From contig NC_063021.1 in NCBI RefSeq assembly GCF_020509005.1, forward strand, positions 2,790,001 to 2,854,000: a DNA stretch of 64,000 nt, written 5' to 3'. The notes beneath the pieces were generated by a model. It made no database searches and was not told the DNA's origin. It worked only from the letters and a program-made list of their open reading frames with translations. The translations under genes and the position numbers were made by a program. Origin of the DNA: Fulvia fulva (lineage: Eukaryota; Ascomycota; Dothideomycetes; Mycosphaerellales; Mycosphaerellaceae). Numbering within the stretch: the stretch's first letter is position 1; the number at the start of each line of letters is the position of its first letter. Below, piece by piece: positions 48,623-58,699 of the stretch.

Positions 48623-48748
48623 ATAAGGAGTAGTCGGGGGCGGGAAGGGTTTTCCCCTATTCGGGTTTCCCTTTGTATATAACAATAGATATATACCTAT
48701 ATAGGCCGGATAGGGTCCTAGAACAGGGGAATGACAAATCTATCTATC

Positions 48749-48762
48749 TATATAAAGGAGCT
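48749..48762. repeat. Target-site duplication of LINE-g, right copy
   Basis: Exact copy of 43760-43773. Confidence 0.9.
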
Positions 48763-50270
48763 TAGGTTTACTATAGTCCCGTCGGAAGTTAAACTTAGGG
48801 GGATTTAGATCGGTCTTCTTTCCTAGGTACTACTAGTTATTCGTCGCTAAAAAGACATACCCTTATAAGATAAGGAATAGTATCGCGGGGCACCTATTAG
48901 CCTAATGTTCCGTACTACTATAGTTATAATAGTACCTATTAAGCGCTTTAGACTACTCGCGGTTCTATAACTACGGGCGCTATATTAAGTAAACCTATAG
49001 TTTAGGTACGCGATCGAGGTTTTCTAGTTATATAGACCTTTGATTTTTACTAGGGTTAAAGGATCTAACCTCCGCCGCGCGACCTCGTTAGTAAGCCCGA
49101 ATACTTATTTCTACTATTTTCTAAATAAGGTTATCGTCGATAGTAGCGTAAATAGCTAGTTTGTTAAGTATATTAATCTTAGGGATTAAGCGCGGTATCT
49201 ACTTTATAACTGACCGATAAAGCTACGGTAAAGTAAGTAGAAAGTCCGTATATACGGCCTTCTATCCTTCTTTACTATTAGCGATACTTGTCGCCTCGTC
49301 TAGTATCTTTTAAAAGCGCCGAAACTTCTTAGGCTACTTCGGATAGAGCCTACATTTCTTATAAACTGCCTTAGTAACTAACTCTAGGAGCCCCTAAAGT
49401 AGAAGACGGCTACGGGAGCTATTATCGAGGTCTTCGGGATTAATTAGGTTACTAGAGGCTACGAAGAGACGGATAAACTCCTTTATATCCTGTTCCTTAG
49501 GGCTTTTCCCTTACTCGGCCCGGACTATCTCTTCTAGATATTCTCGACTTCCTAACATCGAATAGGCATCGAATCTCGAAAATTCAGCTAAGAAGGACCT
49601 CCTAAAGGTGCTCCGCCTTACTTACTACCCCTCTAACCTTATTACTAAACGTCGGATAGTGGTCTCGTAGTTACGCTCGAAACGACCCTAGAAGTTATCT
49701 TTCTTAATTAATAGCCTTAGTAGATACTAGTCTATAAGATTATTGAACCTCTCCTAGAATTTAGTAGCGTTCCTACTATTAAAAAGGGGGTTTTCCGGAC
49801 TCCCTAGAGTAGGGAAGCGAGGTCCTACATTTTCTATAGTAATAGCAAGACGGCGAAACAAGGCTACTATCGCATCCGGACTATAGGGCATCCCTAACGT
49901 TATAGTGCCCTTATTTAAGTCATCCTCTTCTTAGTCATTTCGTCGTACTCTTTCCTTGCCCTTATTAGAGCCTAAAGCCTCCGGGGTGTTGTCTTCGTCG
50001 CTATCCGAGTCTTCTATCCCTTCTAGGATTATAGCCTCCCTATAAGGCCTATAGGCCTTTATTAGACTTTCTAGTAACTCTTAGCTAGCTCTAATACTAG
50101 TAAACGACTCGAACCTCGATAAAGATATAACTAAAACTTATAACCTTATTCGTAACCGTAACCTTGCTCGTAACGTTATACTTGCTTTACTTATTACTAA
50201 GAGCCTTAACCTTAGGTGCCTTAATACCTTGAGACTTCGACTTCGAGTCGACCTTGACCTTGATTTTGCT
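48763..50270 (-). pseudogene. Gypsy-1 gag, N-terminal and capsid part
   Basis: Minus strand: a charged N-terminus (about 50270-49900), a capsid-like region with FERNYETTIRRL and FRRSFLAEFSRFDAYSMLGS-like blocks (about 49690-49540), and a decayed CCHC knuckle YYNYSSTEH..NRCP near 48890-48930. It is cut by LINE-g. Confidence 0.72.
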
Positions 50271-50333
50271 AAAATATACTAATAATGCTACCGGGTAGAT
50301 ACTTAAAACCCCCCCTTATTAACTACTAAAATA

Positions 50334-50661
50334 TAGACGACTAACTACCCTAGTAAGTAAGGGCGCGCCTAGTGACCTTAGGATAGCTTACGCGTAGGTG
50401 TATGTATTTGCCGGTCTACGGGCCGTGAAATATATATATAGTGGTCCTAAAAGATAATAAATCTAAAATTTTAGATTCCCGTATTTTCGCCTTATAGAGA
50501 GATTCTTCGTAAAAATCCCTAGCTTCCTACTAAGGTCGCCTCCTAACTATATATATCTTAGTAGTACCCCTATATACCCCTACTACGTAATTAACCGTTA
50601 AAGGTTAACGAGATTCGACGCGTAAATTTCAGGGTCTAAAGGGGCCCTTAGCTCGTTAATA
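50334..50661 (-). repeat. Gypsy-1 5' LTR
   Basis: 328 bp copy of 37164-37492. LINE-f ORF1 resumes directly after it and the CTACTA duplication. The 60 bases to its left (to 50271) should hold the primer site, which I could not match to a tRNA. Confidence 0.85.
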
Positions 50662-50667
50662 CTACTA

Positions 50668-51135
50668 ATAGTACGGACATATCGCCCCGAAATATACGGA
50701 GAAGACCCCGAAGTACCTATACTACGTAGGCCTATACTAGGGAAAGTAATGCCTACGAGAAGAAGTAAGGTACGTATACTATAGCCGGAAACACCCGGCG
50801 TACTCGAGCTAATGCCTAAGCCGGATCGCCGTAAAAGGGAAGACTAACTAAGTACGAATAACGACCCTAGCGAGGTACCCTACCCCGTAGTAAGGCAGCG
50901 CTTAATATAAAGGCTTTAAGGCGGCAAAAAGAAAGAGAACGGAGGAGGTAATAAGGGGCACTCTACTAAGTACGTACCCGCCGCTAGGACGGCTAAGGGG
51001 GCTAAATAGGGTAGTGAACGAGATAGGACAGATACGGATTTTAAGAATACCTCTACCGGCCGAAGGCCTACTAACCTAAGAGGAAGATATAATAACCGTA
51101 GGTACTACCTAAGCCCGGAGCACCCCTATAGACAT
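50668..51135 (+). pseudogene. LINE-f ORF1, second part
   Basis: Carries on with the zinc-knuckle region; RKHPAYSS-stop-C (about 50785-50815) matches GKKHPSWSQDC of LINE-a. A basic C-terminal tail follows. Confidence 0.72.
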
Positions 51136-52460
51136 TATCCTAGCTAGCCCGTAATAGTAGTATAGGACAACCTTACTATTATATAGTATAACGTTAACAA
51201 AAGTAAAGATAAGGTCTAACTCCACTTCCTATAAGAACTCGACTACTAAAAGCACTACGTCGTAGCGCTATAGGAACCTTAGACTAACCTATATATAAGC
51301 AAATCGGTAACCTATAACGACTAACGATACTATACGGTAATCGGTAGGGGTATAGGACATACCCTAAGAATATATACCTACGTAAGTAAGGCTATTAGTA
51401 TAGAAGTATAGTAGGTCGTACTATAGCCGGAGGGCTACTAGGGGGACATAACGACAATCAAAATAGTAATAGGCTAGGGAACCGTCCGAATCTATAGCGT
51501 CTATAACCCTCCTCTATAAGGACGAACGAGTAGATATATACTAGACAGTCTAGCTAGGCGAGGTTAAGGCCGTAATAGGACAACTTAAGGGAAGAAAGGC
51601 CCTAGGGCCCAATAAAATCCTAAACGTCCTACTAAAGGAATATAAAGAGGTAATCGCTCCGAGCCTAGCTAAGCTCTTTACTACTTATCTACGGAAAGGC
51701 TACTATCCGAAGCCGTATAGAGACTCCCTAACAGTAGTTATCCGGAAGCTATAGAAGGAAGACTATAATAGGCTTAAGTTATATAGACCGATTACGCTAC
51801 TAAATATAGTAGGGAAGATCCTAGAGAAGATAGTAGCCTAGAGACTTATAAAACTAGTCGAGGAGAACAATATCCTCCCGGAGATATAGATAGGAGGGAG
51901 AAGTAACCGCTTAACCCTTACGGTAATAGAACTAATAACCGAATAGATCTAAACCCTCTAGTACTATAGACGGAACAGAACAGTATCGCTACTATCCCTA
52001 GACATCTCTATAGGAATAGGAATAGAATAGTAATCCGCTAGCGAGAACAGGCCCCCTAGCCCTACGAACCTTCTAGAGATATGACTACCTTCTATACCGC
52101 GACCTTATAAGGGCAGAAGCAAGCGTAATAATCTAAATCCGGTCTGAATATATCGGGCTTCGGGCTTACTTATATAGGAGGAACGTTCTAGATATAGATA
52201 ACCTAGCGTACGAGTATAGCTACCCGTTATAGAACCCGGAATATATAGTCGTACGGTGCCTATAGTAGGTAGAAGGGCGGAGTATATAGAGAGCGAGAGC
52301 AGCTAGACGCGACTACTAGTCGATCGTTACGAATAAGTACGACGTATAGAGGATAGTACGTTAGGTCCTAAGACAAGGATACCTTACCTAGTTTAAACTA
52401 GCTAACGAGACGGAGGAGTAGATATAGAAGAGGAGGGAGACTACGGGGATATAGACAAGG
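51136..52460 (+). pseudogene. LINE-f ORF2 with two internal deletions
   Basis: The endonuclease N-terminus (TIQYNVNKSKDKV near 51175) runs to VYNPP near 51510. The frame then jumps to the RT start (GEVKAVIGQLKGRKALGPN near 51555-51615), so about 330 residues by the LINE-a count are missing. RT runs to LDIS near 52000 and jumps to the C-terminal domain (LLYRDLIRAEASV near 52090), so about 380 more residues are missing, including the FVDD box. It could not have encoded a working enzyme even before RIP if the deletions came first. Confidence 0.78.
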
Positions 52461-52550
52461 TAGTTATTAGGGCAGGCCTATAACACTAGTATACCCTCTA
52501 TAAGGAAAGCGGGAAGGTAAACAACGGACAATAGTAGTATAGGAGAGGAG

Positions 52551-52580
52551 AGGGGTTTTCACCGCGAGCGGTTTCCCCTT
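52551..52580 (+). other. 3' UTR stem-loop of LINE-f
   Basis: AGGGG-TTTTC-ACCG-CGAG-CGGT-TT-CCCCTT: the clearest example, with both stems perfect. Paired bases differ from LINE-a and LINE-e in a compensating way. Confidence 0.72.
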
Positions 52581-52655
52581 CGAAAGATAGAAGTACGTAG
52601 AATAGCTATATAGGCTAGGAGGCACTACAATAGCTTAATAAATAATATATATATA

Positions 52656-52669
52656 TATATACTTGAGAA
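52656..52669. repeat. Target-site duplication of LINE-f, right copy
   Basis: TATATACTTGAGAA; see 35923-35936. Confidence 0.78.
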
Positions 52670-52975
52670 GGACTCTATCGACGGTAAGGTATATTGTAGC
52701 TAGATTGTCCCTCTTATCTATACGGTAATTAAGAAGTAGCGAGTATTAATAGACTCGTAGGACTATATTATTATATAAGATAACGCCTTAATCTATAAGG
52801 CGAAGGTAACGGTAAGTCTATTTAAGGAGAGGGGCCTATATCTTATAGAATAGCTAGCTACTTTACTAGATCTTAACCCTATTAAGAATCTATAGGCTCT
52901 TCTTAAGTATAGAGTAGGTGCTTATTTTCCTATAATACGAGATAAGGTAATAGCTACTATTAAGATTAAATAGTG
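52656..52975 (+). pseudogene. Tc1-like transposase, C-terminal piece
   Basis: Continues the frame of the middle piece with LEKDSIDGKVY. The second catalytic Asp (DNA motif) is at 52779-52781. The DLNPIKNL motif near 52869-52892 has Lys at 52884-52886 where the third catalytic Glu is expected. Exactly 34 residues lie between Asp and this position, so the family is DD34E and the Glu was lost by GAG to AAG in a TpG context. The sequence breaks off at 52975 at a possible LTR start, so the last few dozen residues are missing. Confidence 0.82.
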
Positions 52976-53295
52976 TCACCGTACCGGCGTATATTTACTT
53001 AAACCCGCGGGTACGTACCTAGACCTCGCGCCCGCTAACTAATCCGACTAGCGGCTTAGCGCCCGTATATAACTCTCGCGCCCTCCGCGCCTCCCTTAGA
53101 TAGAACATCTATTCGACTAATACCTTACCCGACTACGTACTTATACCTACTTATAACACTTCGAATAGATTATTACTAACGTATAGAGAGACACGAGAAG
53201 CTATATTCGGGAGATTATAGAGAAACCGCGCTAGTATATAAGGAAGTACTAAGATTAGGTATCGTACTCGCTAAGTCGTACCTTAAAGTAGATTA
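52976..53295 (+). other. LTR-like start of Gypsy-2 (tentative)
   Basis: TGTCACCGTACCGG at 52976 breaks the Tc1 frame and is followed by a TATATAA box near 53073. A second copy is not in the window. It may be the 5' LTR of Gypsy-2, whose gag lies 3.6 kb downstream beyond two insertions, but the link is inferred. Confidence 0.35.
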
Positions 53296-54428
53296 ATGTG
53301 CTTTACTACCGAGCGGGCTATACTACCGAGCGGGCCACCTTTGCTAAGAACTATACTACTTCTACTTTAATTGCGACGGTATCTTAATACGACGACATCC
53401 TATAGAATCGTTACTAGGAGGACAATTCCTCTTTAGATTCTTCGCTATCTAGTGAGTCTGCTTAATAGGTACGTACGTTATACCCCGACTCGCTATATCG
53501 CTTATAGCGTCGTAGCCTTAGTACTAGCCGAACACTATCTAGCGACTCTCTACTCACTTCCTACCTCCTAGTATCCTCTAGAGGTATTAATTACGACGCC
53601 TTATCGAAGGTTAGAGACCCTCTAGACTGAATATACTTGCGCTTTCGTGCTTTCTACTATATAAAGGCCTCGTTAGACTTGCGTAGCTCACTAATCTCGC
53701 TTCGTATAAGAGCTATCTAATACGCTATCTCTCTACTCCCTCTCTATTACCCTATTAAACGACCTTCCTCTTTCTACTACGCCTTTCTAAACCCGTAACG
53801 ACGCTCTAAGACGTAATGACAACTATTATAAACCCTGTCTCGTCGAATTTATAGGTGTCCTAGTTAAGGATGCTATACTTCTCCTTTATATTACGTATAA
53901 GTAAGAACTACTTCTCGATAACGTCTAGATCTTCTATTAGGGCTCGCTAACGATCGTATCTACGTGTTATACAAACCTTTAGCTCACGATACCGCCTAGT
54001 AAACCTATCTGTCTAATTAAGACTAGCGGGCTTAAGACTCTTCTCTTATAGTAATAAATCGGCTATTACTTATATACTAGCCTTTAGTAGCGGGAAACCT
54101 CTAAGATCTAGCTCGTATATATACTTAAGTATTACCCTCTCTTCTAGCTCTATAAGCTTCTTCGAATTGGGCTCGTAGTCACCCCGAGGAGGTCGTCTAT
54201 TTAATCGATACCCTAGTATAGTTCGAGACGCGTCGTATACCTTTATAGTAAGTCGATTCGTAATTGTCGCGTCGCGTTTCGTGGCCTAGACAGCTAAGGT
54301 CAGTTTAGCCTCGTTTGAAGATAATATACGCTATAATAGTAGTTATATAGCTATATCTATAGAAGTAGTATAGTTCTTAGCAAAAGTAGCCCGCTCGGTA
54401 GTATAGCCCGCTCGGTAGTAAAGCACGT
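53296..54428 (-). mobile_element. Internally deleted Fot/pogo-type DNA transposon
   Basis: 1133 bp between TA dinucleotides (53294-53295 and 54429-54430). The terminal inverted repeats are 69 bp (53296-53364 and 54360-54428) with three mismatches, all C/T. Each TIR contains the motif CTACCGAGCGGGC twice. Known full-length relatives such as Fot1 and Pot2 are about 1.9 kb, so this copy lacks a large inner part. Confidence 0.88.
53400..54330 (-). pseudogene. Fot/pogo transposase remnant, catalytic core partly deleted
   Basis: Minus strand. The N-terminal DNA-binding part is near 54300-54000. The first catalytic region has the family motif FDETGF (53830-53847), where D is the first catalytic residue. 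A GNRE-like motif is near 53750. The text then jumps to a C-terminal region rich in charged residues (SEISELRKSNEAF near 53690, KARKRK near 53650). The second and third catalytic acids are not found, so they were probably lost in a deletion. RIP stops are present too. Confidence 0.75.
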
Positions 54429-54437
54429 TATAGCTAA

Positions 54438-55645
54438 TATAGAGATAGATTTGTCATTCCCCTATTCTAGGACCCTATCCGGCCTATATAGGTATATATC
54501 TATTATTATATATAAAGGGAAACCCGAATAGGTGAAAACCCTTCCCGCCCCCGACTACTCCTTATCTAGTTTAGCTTTCCCTCTAAACGTACGTAGTCTA
54601 TGTCACTACCCCGTTAGCCCCCGCTCCTAGCCGGTCTCGTCGCGCTACGTCGTATCCTCTCTTCCTATACTACTCCTACTAGGCGGTACTGTTCTAGCTA
54701 GCCCTTCTCTAGTATCTAGTTCGTAATACGCCGTAGGTCCTTAGCGTTGTTAAGAAGTACCCTAATCGTCCGGTTCCTCGCCTTTACTATCTACTCCCCC
54801 CTTTCTAGCGACTACCTCGGATAGACGAGGAGTACGTACCGTACGTTCTAGGAGCGATAGCCGTAGGGGTAGCTAGTATTCGTGTATCCTAGAACCTTCC
54901 TCTATGATAGGTACCCCTAGAGGCCGATGTGTTCGCTTCGTAGTTAGGTTACTATACTACTCTATACCCTCGTAAGGCGGTAGTAGATAAGCTTCGGGGG
55001 GTGCTTAACCGCGGATTTTGTAGCTAACTATTCCTTAGGTTGTCCCGCTAGCTAAGAGCGTCTACTATGCCCTATAACCTAGTTGTTCTACCTCTCTTTC
55101 TATAGTTGCTCTATAAACGATTTCTTACCTTCCTATTATATTACTAGCTATTCGTCCCTTGCCCGGTAGTTCGGCTCGTTTCCGGGTCGAATGCCCCTAT
55201 ACGCTAGTACTAATTCGCGGGCCCTTACGACTATACTAGCGATGACCTTCTATACTAGGTACTATGCCGACTTGCCTAAGTAGGAGGTCCGTAGTCCCTA
55301 GATATATAGGTCGATCGGCGGTATAGCGGTCTCGTACTTAAGTATCCTCGTTAGTATCGACTTATATGCCCCGGTGACCTTCCTTAGGCATTAGTTTTAG
55401 ATCTTCGCTAGCGGCGCGACGAGTCCCTTCGATAGGTAGGCCCTCTCGCCTAAGGACTACACTTAGCTACTATAGGTAAGGACTAGCCGTATAATAGCCG
55501 TATATAGAAGTCGTAACTACCGGAAGTCCGCCCCCTATATAGACGTAGTAAGCCTCTAGTATAATGCTATATTCTGTTTAGCTTTCCGTAATATTACCTA
55601 TACGTACTTCCTCTACCGTAGCGCCGGGTCCACCTATAGTCTAAG
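54438..55645 (-). mobile_element. LINE-h: 5'-truncated LINE fragment
   Basis: Minus-strand copy of the last 1.2 kb of the LINE-e family: part of the ORF2 C-terminal domain, 3' UTR, stem-loop (54515-54543, ACCT-ATTC-GGGT) and tail AAATCTATCTCTATATT. No convincing target duplication was found, so the 5' side may have lost bases. Confidence 0.85.
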
Positions 55646-56117
55646 GCAAGGAAGGAATCGTATTTAGTAAGCTAGCTACGAGATAAGGTAACAAGTCTTA
55701 ACCGCGCTTTCCTACTTATCTAGTACTACCGTATAGCCTCGTTTCGAGAGGTTAGCCCGGAGCAAAAGCTTCCCTCTACGCCCTCCCTCCCTATTTGCTC
55801 CTTAAGCCAATATCTACCTCTATAGGCCTAAGCCCTTTAGTGCTCTCTATTGACCGACATACGTATCCGTCCTCTCGGGCTATATAGACAGTATCAGCCG
55901 TCGCTACTAGTATATACTACGCCCTAGGTTTTGACGCCCTTCGCGTTACCGTAGCCTATCTCTAGAAAGCGGCCGTCTATACCTCGTAGGTTTGCTCGGG
56001 GCACACACTACGCCGGGCAGCGTACTCCTTACGTTTCTACCTACTAACTAATATAAAGTTCCTTATTACCCTACCCTCGATCCTCCCCGATTATAGAACT
56101 AATCTACTTATATTATA

Positions 56118-56184
56118 CGTCTTTTCCCCGTCCTAATAGCCGTCTTTTCCTTACTTAGGCTATCGTCTTTTCCTCGTCGTAATC
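56118..56184 (+). repeat. 23-bp tandem repeat, about 2.9 copies
   Basis: CGTCTTTTCC recurs at 56118, 56141 and 56164 with 23-base spacing and similar intervening bases. Confidence 0.7.
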
Positions 56185-56338
56185 TACTATATCAGACTAG
56201 GTACGTTATGTAGCGGGATAGGCAGTGCCTTAGACAAAACCCTCGTTCCTATACCGGGTATTTAATAGGCCCTTATAGGCTTCGTCGCGTATCTACCTAC
56301 CTACCGTATTACCCGCTAGTAAACACTAGATTGTTTCG

Positions 56339-56422
56339 TAGTCCGCTCGACGCCGTTATATAGTCCGCTCAGTTGTTGTTCTATAGTCCGCTCGTCTAAT
56401 GTTCGTCGCTTAGCCCGCTCGG
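56339..56422 (+). repeat. Four copies of TAGYCCGCTCG motif
   Basis: TAGTCCGCTCG or TAGCCCGCTCG occurs at about 56339, 56361, 56386 and 56411. The same core is repeated in both TIRs of the Fot/pogo element at 53296-54428, so this may be one worn end of a related element; the other end was not found. Confidence 0.55.
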
Positions 56423-56859
56423 TTTACGGTCTCCGGAGGTGAAAATTCTGTACTTATACTAGAGGTGTCCTATCGAGCGTAGAGGCTACGGTTCCGCGCC
56501 CTTCTTATACGTAGAAAGAAGAGGGACTCGCTCCCGACACGAGTATACGCTCGTCGGATAGTTTTTATACCCGTTTTACTAGTAGTCCTCTATTCGCCGC
56601 GGCTTCGCCTACGTTACGCGCCCGTCGCGCCTACGACGCTCTAGCGTAAGAATACTTAGCTCTCTCGTAGCTAGACGAGAGGTTCGTAGCCGACACTACG
56701 TATAGGTAATTCTTGTCGTCGACCTTATAGCTAATATAGTAATAATAGCGAGACAGACCGGCACCGGCGTACTAGGCGTAAGTATAGAGAATACTAATAG
56801 ACGCGTTTATCGCGCGTCCCTTAATAGATTATCCTTCTTTACCCTACTATCCGATCTAC

Positions 56860-58640
56860 CCGATAACGATAGCGCGAACCCGGCGATATAGACTTAAAGA
56901 CGTAAAGAGGATACCGTAAATAGGCTCCTCGACGAGAATAACTAGTACCGTAAGTAGTATAAGAAGGTATTCGACTAAGGAAGAGGAGGTCGGGATAGAG
57001 CTGAACTTAGCTAACCTATATAGGGCGGAATTTATCGAGGATAAGACTAAAGATAAGGGTACTAAGGTACCGAGGAAGAGGAGGGTTACTATCGACAACT
57101 TCTAGGAAGTCTTCGACTCGTTAAACGGGTTGAATATAGACAAGTTTAAGAAGACGGTCAATGACTATCCCTAGTAGATCTATAAGATCCTCTATAATAT
57201 TGAGTCCGATTACCGACGTACGTATAAACTTAATACTACGCTCGATATAGCTAACCGTATTAACCTCCGTAAGGCGTAAGATACTAAGGACTAGATAGAC
57301 CGACTTGAGGATATAATCGATACGGAATAGGCGACTAGATAGTCCCTAGGAGAGGAGGTTACGCGACTAAAGGAGGAGCTCGCTAAGCGCGATAATACTA
57401 TCGTTATCGACCTAGACGAGCTTACGAGGGCTAAAGATATAAAGAAGGTATATCGTACGTAGTATAAGGTAGCGGAGAACAAGCTAGTAGAGACCGAGAC
57501 TAAGCTCGTAGTAGCCGAGAAGCGTATTACTAAGCTTAAGAAGTAAGAGATAGACCGTAGCCGGTCTAAGGAAAAGTAAGACCTACTACCTTAGCGAACC
57601 GAGTCTAAAGAGTTACTAGAGCGTCGGCAAAATAGAGGCAAACCTAATAAGAAGAAGTCGGACCCGGATTTATCGGACTTATTAGACGACGAGGACGACG
57701 GTAATAAGGGCCGTAAGAATAGCCGTAAGGACGGTAGTCGTAAGGGTAGGAAGAATCGCCCGAGCACCGACTTAGATAGTAACCCTATATCCGTATACAC
57801 GACTTACGACGCCGATATAACTACTAGTATCAAGTACTCTAACGAGCTAAAGGCCCCTACTAAGTTCGATCTAAAGAGCGATAATATTAAGTTCTAAGAG
57901 TAGTAGCGTACTACCGAAGCTAAGCTCTAAGCCTCGAAGTACCGTACTATAAAGGACTCCCTTTAGAACGTCTAGAGCTAGTTAAAGAACGGTATATAGA
58001 CCTATATCGACTTAAAGATCCCTAGTCTTACTAAGTCTACGGAAGGTATAACTACTTAGTACGCTTCTATAGATGAGATAATAGAAGATCTAGCCCGGCG
58101 CTACGGTACCCGTAATACCTATACTAATGCTATAACTAAGCTTAATAGTCTATAGTAGGGTAATAAGGAGAAGTTTAGTGACTTCTACCTATCCTTCCGT
58201 AAGAACGCCGATATCGTTAACCTTAATAACGGCGCGAAGGAAAAGAAACTCGAGAAGGACTTCCTACTCCGTAAGTTAAACTCGCGGTACAATAACCGTA
58301 TTATAAACGAGGACATAGTTAATATAACCCTTAAGCAAGTCGTGTCTACGCTATATAACTACGAGGACAAGTTTAAGGCGTTCGACCTTAAGTACGGTAA
58401 GACCGGTAATAGTAATAAGACCTAAGGTAATAAGAAGACTACTAAGGGTAACGACGATAAGAAGGATACGGCTTTCAGTAGTAGCGGTAATAACACTAAC
58501 CCGAACGCTAAGACTAAGTAGGCTAATCGACCTTAGGCATTTTAGTATATCTAACCTTTAGATACTACTCGCGCCTAGGAATATATCGATTAGAATCGGT
58601 GCTTAAAATACAAATAAGAAGGTTACCGCCGTGTCGATAC
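56860..58640 (+). pseudogene. Gypsy-2 gag, RIP-damaged
   Basis: Plus strand with rather few stops. A charged, coiled-coil-like N-terminal half is at about 56900-57600 (RLEDIID.., EEVTRLKEELAKRD). A Lys/Asp/Ser-rich linker is at about 57620-57800. The retroviral-type capsid region (about 57840-58420) has PTKFDLKSDNIKF, then EKFSDFYLSFRKNADI. A decayed zinc knuckle is near 58590-58650 (RCLKYK..GYRRVDTDYY, expected CxxC..GH..C). The overall plan fits fungal Ty3/gypsy gag. Confidence 0.8.
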
Positions 58641-58699
58641 CGATTAGTACCCCCTTCGAGATGTCGCCCGCCGCCTATTTACGCTAGGCTATAACCTAA

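Larger units (their letters stand above)
43774..48748 (+). mobile_element. LINE-g: full-length RIP-killed LINE
   Basis: 4.98 kb, nearly identical to LINE-e over its length but with its own target site and a different first ~20 bases. Differences from LINE-e are mostly C/T and G/A. Stem-loop at 48645-48673, tail ACAAATCTATCTATC. Confidence 0.92.
37164..50661 (-). mobile_element. Gypsy-1: RIP-killed Ty3/gypsy element holding LINE-g
   Basis: 8.5 kb without LINE-g, with 329/328-bp LTRs and minus-strand gag, protease, RT, RNase H, integrase. It interrupts LINE-f ORF1. The domain order RT-RNase H-integrase is that of gypsy/Metaviridae. It is longer than many gypsy elements, so further buried insertions in 41500-43700 are possible. 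Confidence 0.85.
35937..52655 (+). mobile_element. LINE-f: old, internally deleted LINE holding Gypsy-1
   Basis: Plus-strand LINE related to LINE-a. It has a leader of about 450 nt, ORF1 split by Gypsy-1 (36400-37163 and 50668-51135), and an ORF2 with two internal deletions, ending in an (AT)n tail (52645-52655) instead of (TCTA)n. Stem-loop at 52551-52580. It sits inside the Tc1-like gene and is RIP-killed. Confidence 0.85.
55646..56859. other. Non-coding region upstream of Gypsy-2 gag
   Basis: No family motif recognised. It holds a 23-bp tandem repeat (56118-56184) and four copies of a short motif shared with the Fot/pogo TIR (56339-56422). It may be Gypsy-2 LTR/leader plus an older, worn DNA transposon end. 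Confidence 0.4.

Noticed and set aside
56339..56422. CRISPR-like short repeats
   Set aside because: Only four 11-base units with short, unequal spacing, in a fungal repeat region; better explained as transposon binding sites.
56856..57800. Minus-strand open frames of 63-80 codons
   Set aside because: Antisense to the Gypsy-2 gag coiled-coil and linker on the + strand; the sense frame carries the recognisable gag.
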